From NCBI GenBank assembly GCA_963820035.1, contig CAWFYK010000008.1, positions 36,582 to 100,581 on the forward strand: a DNA stretch of 64,000 nucleotides. Direction: 5' to 3'. The translations under genes and the position numbers were made by a program. The notes under the pieces were generated by a model. The model was not told the origin of the DNA and did not search any database. It worked only from the letters and a program-made list of their open reading frames with translations. Origin of the DNA: JAWWPG01 sp963820035 (lineage in GTDB: Bacteria; Actinomycetota; Actinomycetes; Propionibacteriales; Nocardioidaceae). Within the stretch, counting starts at the first letter, position 1; each line of letters starts with the position of its first letter. Below are positions 35,295 to 42,951 of the stretch, in pieces.

Positions 35295-35756
35295 TCAGTG
35301 GACCTCGACCACCATCTCGACCTCGACAGGGGCGTCGAGCGGCAGCACGGCCACCCCGACGGCCGAGCGCGCGTGCTGGCCGGCTTCGCCGAACACCTTG
35401 CCGACAAGCTCACTGGCCCCGTTCGCGACCCCCGGCTGGCCGGAGAACGCGGGATCACTGGCGACGAACACCACGAGCTTCACCACTCTCGCAACGTTCG
35501 ACAGGTCACCGACCTCGCTCTTGACGGCGGCGATGGCGTTGAGGGCGCACTGCGCCGCACACTCGAACCCCTGCTCGGCGGTCACCTCGCCGCCCACCTT
35601 GCCGGTCATCGCGAGCTGCCCGTCCCGCATCGGCACCTGGCCGCTCGTGTAGACGTAGCTGCCGGTCCGGACGGCGGGGATGTAATCCGCCAGGGGCTTC
35701 ACGACCTCGGGGATGCTGAGCCCGAGCTCCTCGATGCGCTCTTCCGGAGTTGTCAT
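35295..35756 (-). CDS. ridA: RidA-family enamine/imine deaminase
   Basis: 153 residues. RidA proteins hydrolyse reactive enamines formed by PLP enzymes. GSYVYTSGQVPMRDG and ECAAQCALNAIAAVKSEVGD match the fold, and VEVEMVVEVH forms the C-terminal strand. The arginine typical of active RidA (near residue 105) is not obvious here, so it may be one of the related subfamilies. ATG at 35756. Confidence 0.88.
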   Translation of the reverse strand: MTTPEERIEELGLSIPEVVKPLADYIPAVRTGSYVYTSGQVPMRDGQLAMTGKVGGEVTAEQGFECAAQCALNAIAAVKSEVGDLSNVARVVKLVVFVASDPAFSGQPGVANGASELVGKVFGEAGQHARSAVGVAVLPLDAPVEVEMVVEVH

Positions 35757-35757
35757 G

Positions 35758-35913
35758 TCAGGCCTTCTCTCGCTTGAAGTAGGCGACCAGGTTCTCCGGA
35801 GTGAGACCAGGCACCACCTGCACCAGCTCCCACCCGTCTTCACCCATGTTGTCGAGGATCTGCTTGGTCGCATGCACCAGCAACGGCACCGTGATGTATT
35901 CCCACTTCGTCAT
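35758..35913 (-). CDS. DUF4177 small protein
   Basis: 51 residues beginning MTKWEYITVPLLVH and containing GEDGWELVQVVPG, the DUF4177 pattern. Conserved beside RidA in actinobacteria, function unknown. One base separates its stop from the RidA start, so the four genes DUF4177-RidA-Nudix-MBL form one operon. Confidence 0.85.
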   Translation of the reverse strand: MTKWEYITVPLLVHATKQILDNMGEDGWELVQVVPGLTPENLVAYFKREKA

Positions 35914-35950
35914 AGCCGCGACTCTATCGAGTGCGAGTACCCTCGTCTCC

Positions 35951-36748
35951 GTGGATCCGGGCGATGGGCAGGGCGGCGGCGTCCGGAGCCCTGACCTGGC
36001 GATCCGGTACGCCGACCACCGTGACGGTCGTGTCGACGTATTCCTGCCGCCAGGCCCATCGCGCGGCGACCTCCCGCTGATGGTGGTGGTGCACGGGGGG
36101 TTCTGGCGGGACGCGTGGGACCGAACCCATCTCCGCCCCCTCGCCTCCGCGCTCGCCGCGGAAGGATTCGTGGTGGCCACGCCGGAGTACCGCCGAGTCG
36201 GTGGTCTCGGGGGCTGGCCGCAGACCGGCGAGGACGTCGAGACGGTCCTGGCCGTCGTACGCCGGCTCGTCGACAAGGCGGCACCGCGACGTTTCGACTC
36301 AGCCGCCCCGCTCGTGCTGGCGGGCCACTCCGCCGGCGGTCACCTCGCCCTCTGGTCGGGACTGCGAGCCGGGCCGGACGTCGTCGACCGGATCGTGGCG
36401 CTCGCACCCGTGACCGACGTGGTCGAGGCCGCGCGGCTCAGCCTGGATGACGGCGCGGTCCAGGATCTGCTCGGTGGCGAGCCGAGCGAGGTTCCTGAGG
36501 CGTACGCCGCGGCCGACGTGGTCGCGATGTTGCCCGGTCGGGTGCCCGTCGTGATGATCCACGGCGATGCGGACCAGCGGGTCCCGGTCGAGATGAACCG
36601 GCGGCTCGCGACGGACCTGGTGTCGAGCCCGGGGACGGCGTCGTTCCGGTGGGAGGAGCTGCCCGGAGTCGACCACTTCGCCCTGATCGACCCGACCTCG
36701 GAGATCTGGCCGACCGTCGTTCGCGCCCTGACCAGCCGCCCTGCTTGA
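35951..36748 (+). CDS. Alpha/beta-hydrolase, esterase/prolyl-oligopeptidase type
   Basis: 265 residues. The oxyanion motif is VVVHGGFWRDAW, the nucleophile serine lies in LAGHSAGGHLALW, and the acid and histidine are in HGDADQRVP and GVDHFAL. All three catalytic residues are present, unlike the hydrolase at 28548. Esterase of unknown substrate. The GTG at 35951 is the best start; the frame is open to 35801, over the DUF4177 gene. Confidence 0.86.
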   Translation: MDPGDGQGGGVRSPDLAIRYADHRDGRVDVFLPPGPSRGDLPLMVVVHGGFWRDAWDRTHLRPLASALAAEGFVVATPEYRRVGGLGGWPQTGEDVETVLAVVRRLVDKAAPRRFDSAAPLVLAGHSAGGHLALWSGLRAGPDVVDRIVALAPVTDVVEAARLSLDDGAVQDLLGGEPSEVPEAYAAADVVAMLPGRVPVVMIHGDADQRVPVEMNRRLATDLVSSPGTASFRWEELPGVDHFALIDPTSEIWPTVVRALTSRPA

Positions 36749-36766
36749 CCGCTCATCCCCCGGGAG

Positions 36767-36900
36767 ATTCGTCCGCCGCTCCGGATTCGTCCGCCGGACC
36801 GCGCCAATTCTCAGCCAGAGCCGGCCAGACGAATGCCTTAGCCGGACGAATCCCGCAGCACGACGAATCCGGCAGGCGGACGAATCCGGCAGCCAGACGC
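36767..36900. repeat. Inverted array of GGATTCGTCCG-type repeats
   Basis: Two copies of GATTCGTCCGCCG in forward sense are followed by four copies of GACGAATCC in reverse sense. The array can therefore fold on itself. It lies between convergent genes. A second array of the same motif and the same forward-then-reverse layout is at 54255-54480. Confidence 0.85.
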
Positions 36901-36932
36901 GCAGCCGCCTGATCCCGCCGTACGACGGCCGG

Positions 36933-37568
36933 CTAGAGCGCCGACGTCAGCGGCGGCTCGGTCTTCTCCCGGACCTCGTCCTCGGTGACGTCGGGAGCCA
37001 GCTCGCGCAGCACCAGACCGTCCGGCTCGACGTCGATGACAGCCAGGTCGGTGATGATGCGCTGCACCACGCCCCGGCCCGTGTAGGGCAGCGAGCATTC
37101 GTCGACGATCTTGTAGGACCCGTCACGGGCCACGTGCTCCATGAGCACGATCACCCGCTTCGCACCGTGGACCAGGTCCATGGCGCCGCCCATCCCCTTG
37201 ACCATCTTGCCGGGGATCATCCAGTTGGCGATGTCGCCGCCGGCGGAGACCTGCATGGCGCCGAGGATCGCGGCGTCGATCTTCCCCCCGCGGATCATCC
37301 CGAACGACGTGGCCGAGTCGAAGAACGCGGCACCGGCACGCAGGGTCACCGTCTCCTTGCCGGCGTTGATCAGGTCGGGATCCTCGTCGCCCTCGTAGGG
37401 GTAGGCGCCGACGCCCAGGATGCCGTTCTCCGACTGGAGGACGATCTCGACGTCATCGGGGACGTAGTTGGGCACCAGCGTCGGCAACCCGATGCCGAGG
37501 TTGACGTAGGCGCCGTCCTCGAGCTCCGAAGCTGCCCGGGCGGCCATCTGCTCACGCGACCACGCCAT
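36933..37568 (-). CDS. scoB: 3-oxoacid CoA-transferase subunit B
   Basis: 211 residues. Contains LGIGLPTLVPNYVPDD and the catalytic glutamate in QSENGILGVGAYP. Family I CoA-transferases move CoA from succinyl-CoA to 3-oxoacids through a glutamyl-CoA intermediate. The ATG at 37568 overlaps the scoA stop by one base. Confidence 0.94.
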   Translation of the reverse strand: MAWSREQMAARAASELEDGAYVNLGIGLPTLVPNYVPDDVEIVLQSENGILGVGAYPYEGDEDPDLINAGKETVTLRAGAAFFDSATSFGMIRGGKIDAAILGAMQVSAGGDIANWMIPGKMVKGMGGAMDLVHGAKRVIVLMEHVARDGSYKIVDECSLPYTGRGVVQRIITDLAVIDVEPDGLVLRELAPDVTEDEVREKTEPPLTSAL

Positions 37569-38350
37569 CAGGCTTGTCCTTCCCGCGGCCGGACCGTGCG
37601 TTTCTCGATCCGCTTCTCGACGGCCTGCTCGGGGGTCAGGGCGACGACCCGCTGCACGTAGACCCCCGGCAGATGGACGTCGTTGGGCGTCAGGTCCCCC
37701 GGCTCCACGAGCTCTTCGACCTCGGCGATCGTCAACCGCCCGGCCATGGCGCAGAGCGGGTTGAAGTTGCGAGCCGAGTCGTGGAACACCAGGTTCCCGT
37801 GCCGGTCACCGCGCCAGGCCCGGATCATCGCGAAGTCGGTCACGATCGCGTTCTCCAGCACGAACGTAGCCATCCCCTCGGGGGTCTCGAAGTCCCGGGT
37901 GTCCTTGGGCGAGCTCGCCACGACCACGTTGCCGCTGTCGTCGTAGCGCCACGGCAGCCCGCCGTCGGCGACCTGGGTGCCGACGCCGGTTGCGGTGTAG
38001 AACGCCGGGATCCCGGCGCCGCCCGCGCGCAGCCGCTCGGCGAGCGTGCCCTGCGGAGTCAGCTCGACCTCGAGCTCCCCGTGCAGGTACTGCCGCTCGA
38101 ACTCCTTGTTCTCCCCGACGTACGACGAGACCATCCGGCGGATCCGCTTCGCGCGAAGCAGCACCCCGAGTCCCCAGTCGTCGACCCCGCAGTTGTTGGA
38201 GACCGCCTCCAACTCGTCGACCCCGGAGTCGAGCAGCGCCTGGATCAGGACGGTGGGGATCCCACACAGCCCGAATCCGCCCACCGCGATCGATGACCCG
38301 CTGGTGATGTCGGCCACAGCCTGGCCGGCACTTCCGACGACCTTGTCCAC
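37568..38350 (-). CDS. scoA: 3-oxoacid CoA-transferase subunit A
   Basis: 260 residues. Starts DKVVGSAGQAVADI and contains AVGGFGLCGIPTVLI, the GGFGxxGIP motif of the A subunit. GGAGGAG before the GTG at 38350 sets the start. Substrate choice (acetoacetate, 3-oxoadipate or other) cannot be read from sequence. Divergent from the P450 gene. Confidence 0.93.
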   Translation of the reverse strand: MDKVVGSAGQAVADITSGSSIAVGGFGLCGIPTVLIQALLDSGVDELEAVSNNCGVDDWGLGVLLRAKRIRRMVSSYVGENKEFERQYLHGELEVELTPQGTLAERLRAGGAGIPAFYTATGVGTQVADGGLPWRYDDSGNVVVASSPKDTRDFETPEGMATFVLENAIVTDFAMIRAWRGDRHGNLVFHDSARNFNPLCAMAGRLTIAEVEELVEPGDLTPNDVHLPGVYVQRVVALTPEQAVEKRIEKRTVRPREGQA

Positions 38351-38502
38351 GTGAAACTCCTCCAATTCGGCCGCCCTAGGCGTGCGCGGCGGCCATTCGG
38401 CGGGCCGGCACTGCACAGCAGCCCACGCCCGCGCGCCCTGGACGCTTGAAACCTACTGCATTCGATCGGCGACCCCGATAACGGATGCGTAGATTTGAGG
38501 GC

Positions 38503-39909
38503 GTGAACGCCGCCAGCACCACCGTCGCGCCCGCCGAGCACGGGCTCCACGACATCCCCGGTCCCAAGGGGGGCAGCTGGTTGCTCGCGAACGGCCTGGA
38601 CTTCCGCCGCGACCTGCTCGGCACCCTGACCCGCGGCCGCCAGGACTACGGCGACGTGGTGCGCTACCCCATCGGCCCCCGAGGCACCCGGCTGCGGATC
38701 CAGCTCGTCGTGCTGCATCATCCGCGGGACGTCCAGCAGGTGCTGACGCAGACCGAGAAGACGTTCAGCAAGGACACCCAGGTCTTCCGGGCGATGTCGG
38801 AGATGCTGGGCAAGGGACTGCTCACCAGCTCCGGCGAGGACTGGCGTCGGCAGCGGCGGATCGTCCAACCGCTCTTCACCCCGCGTCGGGTCGAGGGCTA
38901 CCTGGGCCTGATGGCGGAGGAGTCGGCCGCGCTCGCCGCGGGCGCGCCGTCCGACGGCAGCAGCGTCGACCTTCACCTGTTGATGATGCGCTACACGCTG
39001 CGGGTCGTCGGTCGGGCCCTGTTCGGCGACGACATCGAGGACATGGTGCCGGTGCTCGACGAGCTGGTGCCGGAAGCGTCCAGCGTGACCAGGCGCCGGA
39101 TGTTCCGCGCCATCAAGATCCCGCTCACGGTACGGCTCCCCACCAACCGGCGGGCCCGGATGCTGCGCGACCGCCAGTACGGCGTGGTCGACGAGATCCT
39201 CCGCCGTTCCCCTGCGCCCGGCCAGCCGTCGTACGACGCCCAGCGCGACGACCTGGTGACCCGGCTCCGTGAGGCGACCGACCCGGAGACCGGCGAGCAC
39301 ATCGGCGAGGACGAGGTCCGGGACCAGGCGCTGATCTTCCTGATGGCGGGACACGAGACAACCGCCGGCGCTCTGACCTTCACCCTTCACCTGCTCGGCA
39401 GACGCCCGGAGATCCAGGATGCGGTGGCCGCGGAGGCCCGCGACGTGCTCGGCAGCTCGGTCACCGTGACTCCGGACCAGCTGGCCCGGCTCGAGCTCAC
39501 CAAGGCCGCGTTGCAGGAGGGTATGAGGTTGTTTCCCAGCGCTCACACCACCGACCGGATCACGGCGGCGCGGGTCGAGGTGGGCGGCTACGTCCTGCCC
39601 CCCGGGCAGCAGGTGCTGGTCTCGCCCTGGACGACGCAGCGGCATCCCGACTTCTGGCCCGACCCGCTGCGCTTCGACCCGACGCGGTTCCTCGGACCCC
39701 ACGAGCGGCCCCGCTACGCCTACTTCCCCTTCGGCGGCGGCCCACGGGCCTGTGTCGGAGAGCATTTCGCGATGCTCGAGGCGGTCACGCTGCTGGCCAT
39801 GCTGCTGCGGTCGCGCCGGGTCACGTCCCTGCGACCCGACCTGCCGGTCGCGCCCAACATCACCCTGCGCCCAGTTGACGCCGTACCGGCTGCGTTCGCG
39901 ACGCGATGA
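38503..39909 (+). CDS. Cytochrome P450
   Basis: 468 residues from the GTG at 38503, which follows TTGAGGGC; an in-frame ATG is at 38485. The oxygen-binding I helix is FLMAGHETTAGALTF, the K-helix ExxR is EGMR, and the haem-cysteine loop is FPFGGGPRACVGEHFA. The PPxR-type segment and long form place it with fatty-acid-hydroxylase-like bacterial P450s; substrate unknown. No ferredoxin or reductase is adjacent. Overlaps the next gene as ATGA. Confidence 0.93.
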   Translation: MNAASTTVAPAEHGLHDIPGPKGGSWLLANGLDFRRDLLGTLTRGRQDYGDVVRYPIGPRGTRLRIQLVVLHHPRDVQQVLTQTEKTFSKDTQVFRAMSEMLGKGLLTSSGEDWRRQRRIVQPLFTPRRVEGYLGLMAEESAALAAGAPSDGSSVDLHLLMMRYTLRVVGRALFGDDIEDMVPVLDELVPEASSVTRRRMFRAIKIPLTVRLPTNRRARMLRDRQYGVVDEILRRSPAPGQPSYDAQRDDLVTRLREATDPETGEHIGEDEVRDQALIFLMAGHETTAGALTFTLHLLGRRPEIQDAVAAEARDVLGSSVTVTPDQLARLELTKAALQEGMRLFPSAHTTDRITAARVEVGGYVLPPGQQVLVSPWTTQRHPDFWPDPLRFDPTRFLGPHERPRYAYFPFGGGPRACVGEHFAMLEAVTLLAMLLRSRRVTSLRPDLPVAPNITLRPVDAVPAAFATR

Positions 39910-40913
39910 GTCCCTCGAAGAAGTCGCCCCTGCTGGGGGCGCGACTCCACATCGTCACGGGCAAAGGTGGCACCGGCAAGACCACGGCGGCCGCCTCGCT
40001 CGCCCTGGCGCTCGCGGCGGGTGGGCGTCGGGTGCTGCTCTGTGAGATCGAGGGCCGGCAGGGCATCGCCTCGGTCTTCGACGTCGCCCCGCTGCCCTAC
40101 GTCGAGCGCCGCATCGCGATCGGACCGGACAGCGGCGAGATCTGGGCGCTCGCGATCGACGCCGAGGCCGCCCTGCTCGAATATCTCGCGATGTTCTACC
40201 ACCTCGGGCGCGCCGGCAAGGCGCTCGACAAGTTCGGTGTCATCGACTTCGCGACAACGATCGCCCCTGGTGTGCGCGACGTGCTGCTCATCGGCAAGGT
40301 CTACGAGGCCGTCGGCCGGAAGGCGGACGGGAAGTCGTCGAGCGGCGAGCCGGCGTACGACGCCGTGGTCCTCGACGCTCCGCCCACCGGTCGGATCGGC
40401 CGGTTCCTCAACGTGAACACGGAAGTCGCCGGCATCGCCAAGGTCGGCCCGATCCGCAACCAGGCCTCGTCGATCATGGGGCTGCTGAAGTCGGCCCAGA
40501 CGAAGCTGCACTTCGTGACCACCCTCGAGGAGATGCCCGTGCAGGAGACGCTCGACGCGATCGTCGAGGCGCGGCAGATCGGCCTGCCGATCGGCACGGT
40601 CATCGTCAACATGCAGCGCGAGCCACTGCTGTCCGCCAGGGACCGGGCGGCCGCGAAGGCAGGCAACCTTGACCTCGACCGTGTCTCGGCGTCGCTCGCG
40701 AAGGCAGGCATCACGGCCGACGACAAGCTGCTCGCGGGCCTCGCCCACGAGGCGGCCGAGCATGCGGACCGCGTGGATCTCGAGCTCGAGCAGCGAGGGC
40801 GACTCGGCGACGCCGACGTCCCGCTCGTCACGCTGCCCTACCTCTCCGAGGGTGTCGACCTCGGGGCGCTCTACGACTTCGCCGACGACCTCCGCGAGAG
40901 CGGGAGAGGCTGA
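39906..40913 (+). CDS. ArsA/Get3-like ATPase, first of a pair
   Basis: 335 residues. Deviant Walker A GKGGTGKTTAAAS near the N-terminus, then the switch region VVLDAPPTGRIGRFL. Matches Rv3679 by order and type; in mycobacteria the Rv3679-Rv3680 pair forms a complex linked to protection from hydroxyquinone stress. Probably works with the following gene. Starts inside the P450 stop codon. Confidence 0.9.
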   Translation: MSPSKKSPLLGARLHIVTGKGGTGKTTAAASLALALAAGGRRVLLCEIEGRQGIASVFDVAPLPYVERRIAIGPDSGEIWALAIDAEAALLEYLAMFYHLGRAGKALDKFGVIDFATTIAPGVRDVLLIGKVYEAVGRKADGKSSSGEPAYDAVVLDAPPTGRIGRFLNVNTEVAGIAKVGPIRNQASSIMGLLKSAQTKLHFVTTLEEMPVQETLDAIVEARQIGLPIGTVIVNMQREPLLSARDRAAAKAGNLDLDRVSASLAKAGITADDKLLAGLAHEAAEHADRVDLELEQRGRLGDADVPLVTLPYLSEGVDLGALYDFADDLRESGRG

Positions 40914-40914
40914 C

Positions 40915-42123
40915 ATGGCGCGTACGACGAAAAGCCGGCGGAGCAGCAACCAGCCGGGACGTGGCGGGCAGCCACGGGTCGGCCCCATGTCGGGCTCGCT
41001 GTCGAGCGTGCCGGCCCTCGACGTCGAGGCCCTCGTGCACGACCCCGCCGTCCACATCATCGTGTGCTGCGGTTCCGGCGGTGTCGGGAAGACCACCACG
41101 TCGGCGGCGATGGCCCTGACCGCTGCCGAAGCGGGTCGGAAGGTGGTCGTGCTGACGATCGACCCGGCCAAGCGGCTGGCCCAGTCGATGGGGCTCACCG
41201 AGCTGGACAACGTCCCTCGTCCCGTGGTCGAGGTCGACCGGAGCCGGGGGGGCAGCCTCGACGCGATGATGCTGGACATGAAGCGCACATTCGACGAGGT
41301 CGTTCTCGCGCATGCCACGTCCGAGAAGGCTGCCCAGATCCTCGACAACCCCTTCTACCAGGCCCTGTCGAGCTCCTTCGCGGGCACCCAGGAGTACATG
41401 GCGATGGAGAAGCTGAGCCAGCTCCAGGCGGAGTCTGCGAAGAGCGGGCGATGGGACCTGATCGTGGTCGACACTCCTCCGGCGCGGTCGGCCCTCGACT
41501 TCCTCGACGCGCCCGAGCGACTGTCGTCATTCCTCGACGGTCGGCTGATCCGGGTGCTGCTCGCGCCGGCCAGAGGTCCGGCCCGGTTCCTGACGGCCGG
41601 CATGTCCATGGTGACCGGAGCGATCACCAAGGTGCTCGGCGGCCAGATGCTGCGCGATGTGCAGACGTTCGTGGCGGCGTTCGACACGTTGTTCGGCGGG
41701 TTCCGAGCCCGCGCGGAGAAGACCTACCAGGTGCTCAAGGACCGGCAGACGGCGTTTCTCGTCGTCGCGTCACCCGACCCGGACGCGCTGCGGGAGGCCT
41801 CGTTCTTCGTCGAACGGCTCGATGGTGAGTCGATGCCGCTCGCCGGCCTGGTGCTCAACCGGCTCACGGTCGCACCGCCGTCCGGGATCTCGGTCCAGGG
41901 TGCGCTGGCGGGAGTGGAGAGGCTCGCCGCCGACGACGCCTTGACGGCCGGGCTGTTGCGGCTGCACGCCGAGCGGCTCGGACGCGTCGGCCGCGAACGC
42001 ATGCTGCGGCGTCGGTTCGCGGCGGCGCACCCGCAGGTCCCGACGGTGACAGTTCCGGCGCTGGCGAGCGACGTCCACGACCTCGACTCGCTGCGACTGA
42101 TCGCCGATGCGCTGACCGGGTGA
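40915..42123 (+). CDS. ArsA/Get3-like ATPase, second of a pair
   Basis: 402 residues. A basic N-terminus of about 45 residues precedes the P-loop CGSGGVGKTTTSAAMAL. IDPAKRLAQSMGL and VVDTPPARSALDFLDAP are standard for ArsA-like proteins. The ATG at 40915 directly follows the first ATPase. Corresponds to Rv3680. Confidence 0.9.
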   Translation: MARTTKSRRSSNQPGRGGQPRVGPMSGSLSSVPALDVEALVHDPAVHIIVCCGSGGVGKTTTSAAMALTAAEAGRKVVVLTIDPAKRLAQSMGLTELDNVPRPVVEVDRSRGGSLDAMMLDMKRTFDEVVLAHATSEKAAQILDNPFYQALSSSFAGTQEYMAMEKLSQLQAESAKSGRWDLIVVDTPPARSALDFLDAPERLSSFLDGRLIRVLLAPARGPARFLTAGMSMVTGAITKVLGGQMLRDVQTFVAAFDTLFGGFRARAEKTYQVLKDRQTAFLVVASPDPDALREASFFVERLDGESMPLAGLVLNRLTVAPPSGISVQGALAGVERLAADDALTAGLLRLHAERLGRVGRERMLRRRFAAAHPQVPTVTVPALASDVHDLDSLRLIADALTG

Positions 42124-42317
42124 CCACGACGGCCGGTTGACACGTGGCTGGCGCCCGAGACGGCTGCGCCGGACCCACCGAACGGGTGGCTCCGGATGGC
42201 CCGAGCGGGCTCCCTGGACCGATGGCGTCGCCAGGTGGACGCGCCGTTGCCGGCCGGGGAACCGGCTCCCCCCTCCGGGAGTCGATGCGTCCGGCCGGTC
42301 GGCGGATAGCTACGGCG

Positions 42318-42629
42318 CTAGCCGGCTACCTGACCTTCGAGTACGGCGGAGACCGTCCCGTGCTCCTCGCGGGCTGCCTCAAGCAGCCGACGCCAGGATG
42401 TCACGTTGGGGCGACGGCGCAGCAGTGCGCGTCGCTCCCGTTCGGTCATTCCGCCCCAAACCCCCCACTCAATCGAGTTGTCCAGCGCTTCAGCCAGACA
42501 TTCCGTGCGTACCGGACACAGCGCGCAGACCTGCTTGGCGCGGTTCTGTGCGGCCCCCCGGACAAAGAGCTCGTCCGGACGCAGCCCCTTACACGCTGCG
42601 AAATCGGACCAATGCTGATTCGACCCCAT
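42318..42629 (-). CDS. WhiB-family iron-sulfur regulator (WhiB4 position)
   Basis: 103 residues. Four cluster cysteines at 13, 35, 38 and 44 (C-x21-C-x2-C-x5-C), then the beta-turn GVWGGMTERERR and a basic C-terminus RRALLRRRPN. WhiB proteins hold a [4Fe-4S] cluster and sense redox state. Gene order (next to ponA2 and the ArsA pair) matches whiB4 (Rv3681c). AGGGGAAA precedes the ATG at 42629. The 194 bases to the convergent ATPase gene show GC-rich inverted sequence but no gene. Confidence 0.92.
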   Translation of the reverse strand: MGSNQHWSDFAACKGLRPDELFVRGAAQNRAKQVCALCPVRTECLAEALDNSIEWGVWGGMTERERRALLRRRPNVTSWRRLLEAAREEHGTVSAVLEGQVAG

Positions 42630-42934
42630 ACCAGTTTCCCCTGCCGATAGGTGGTGAGGCGGCCCCCCCTCAGGAAACGCCCCTTGAACCCCTCCCACGC
42701 TACGCAACGCCTGGTGACGCCGGAAGGCCCGAAGTGCCCAACCTGAGTAGCCTAGAAGGACTAGACTACGGCATTATTGCCGAGTTTTCCGCATCGTGTG
42801 CGGGATCTCACGACGAAATGCGTCACCCAAAAGGCGTAACTCGCGGGAATCCGAAGGGCTTCTCGGGGCCGGGACTCCTGCCGCCACCAGTCCGAACGTC
42901 CCGAATCGCGGCATTCGTTGTTGTCCCCGGCCGT

Positions 42935-42951
42935 CCCGTACCCTGATAGCC
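42935..42951 (+). promoter_or_regulatory. Possible leaderless promoter of ponA2
   Basis: TACCCT, 9 bases before the ponA2 ATG, fits an actinobacterial -10 box, and TTGTTG lies about 15 bases further upstream. No ribosome binding site is visible, so the mRNA may start at or next to the ATG. The rest of the 322-base whiB-ponA2 gap (42630-42951) shows no gene. Confidence 0.4.
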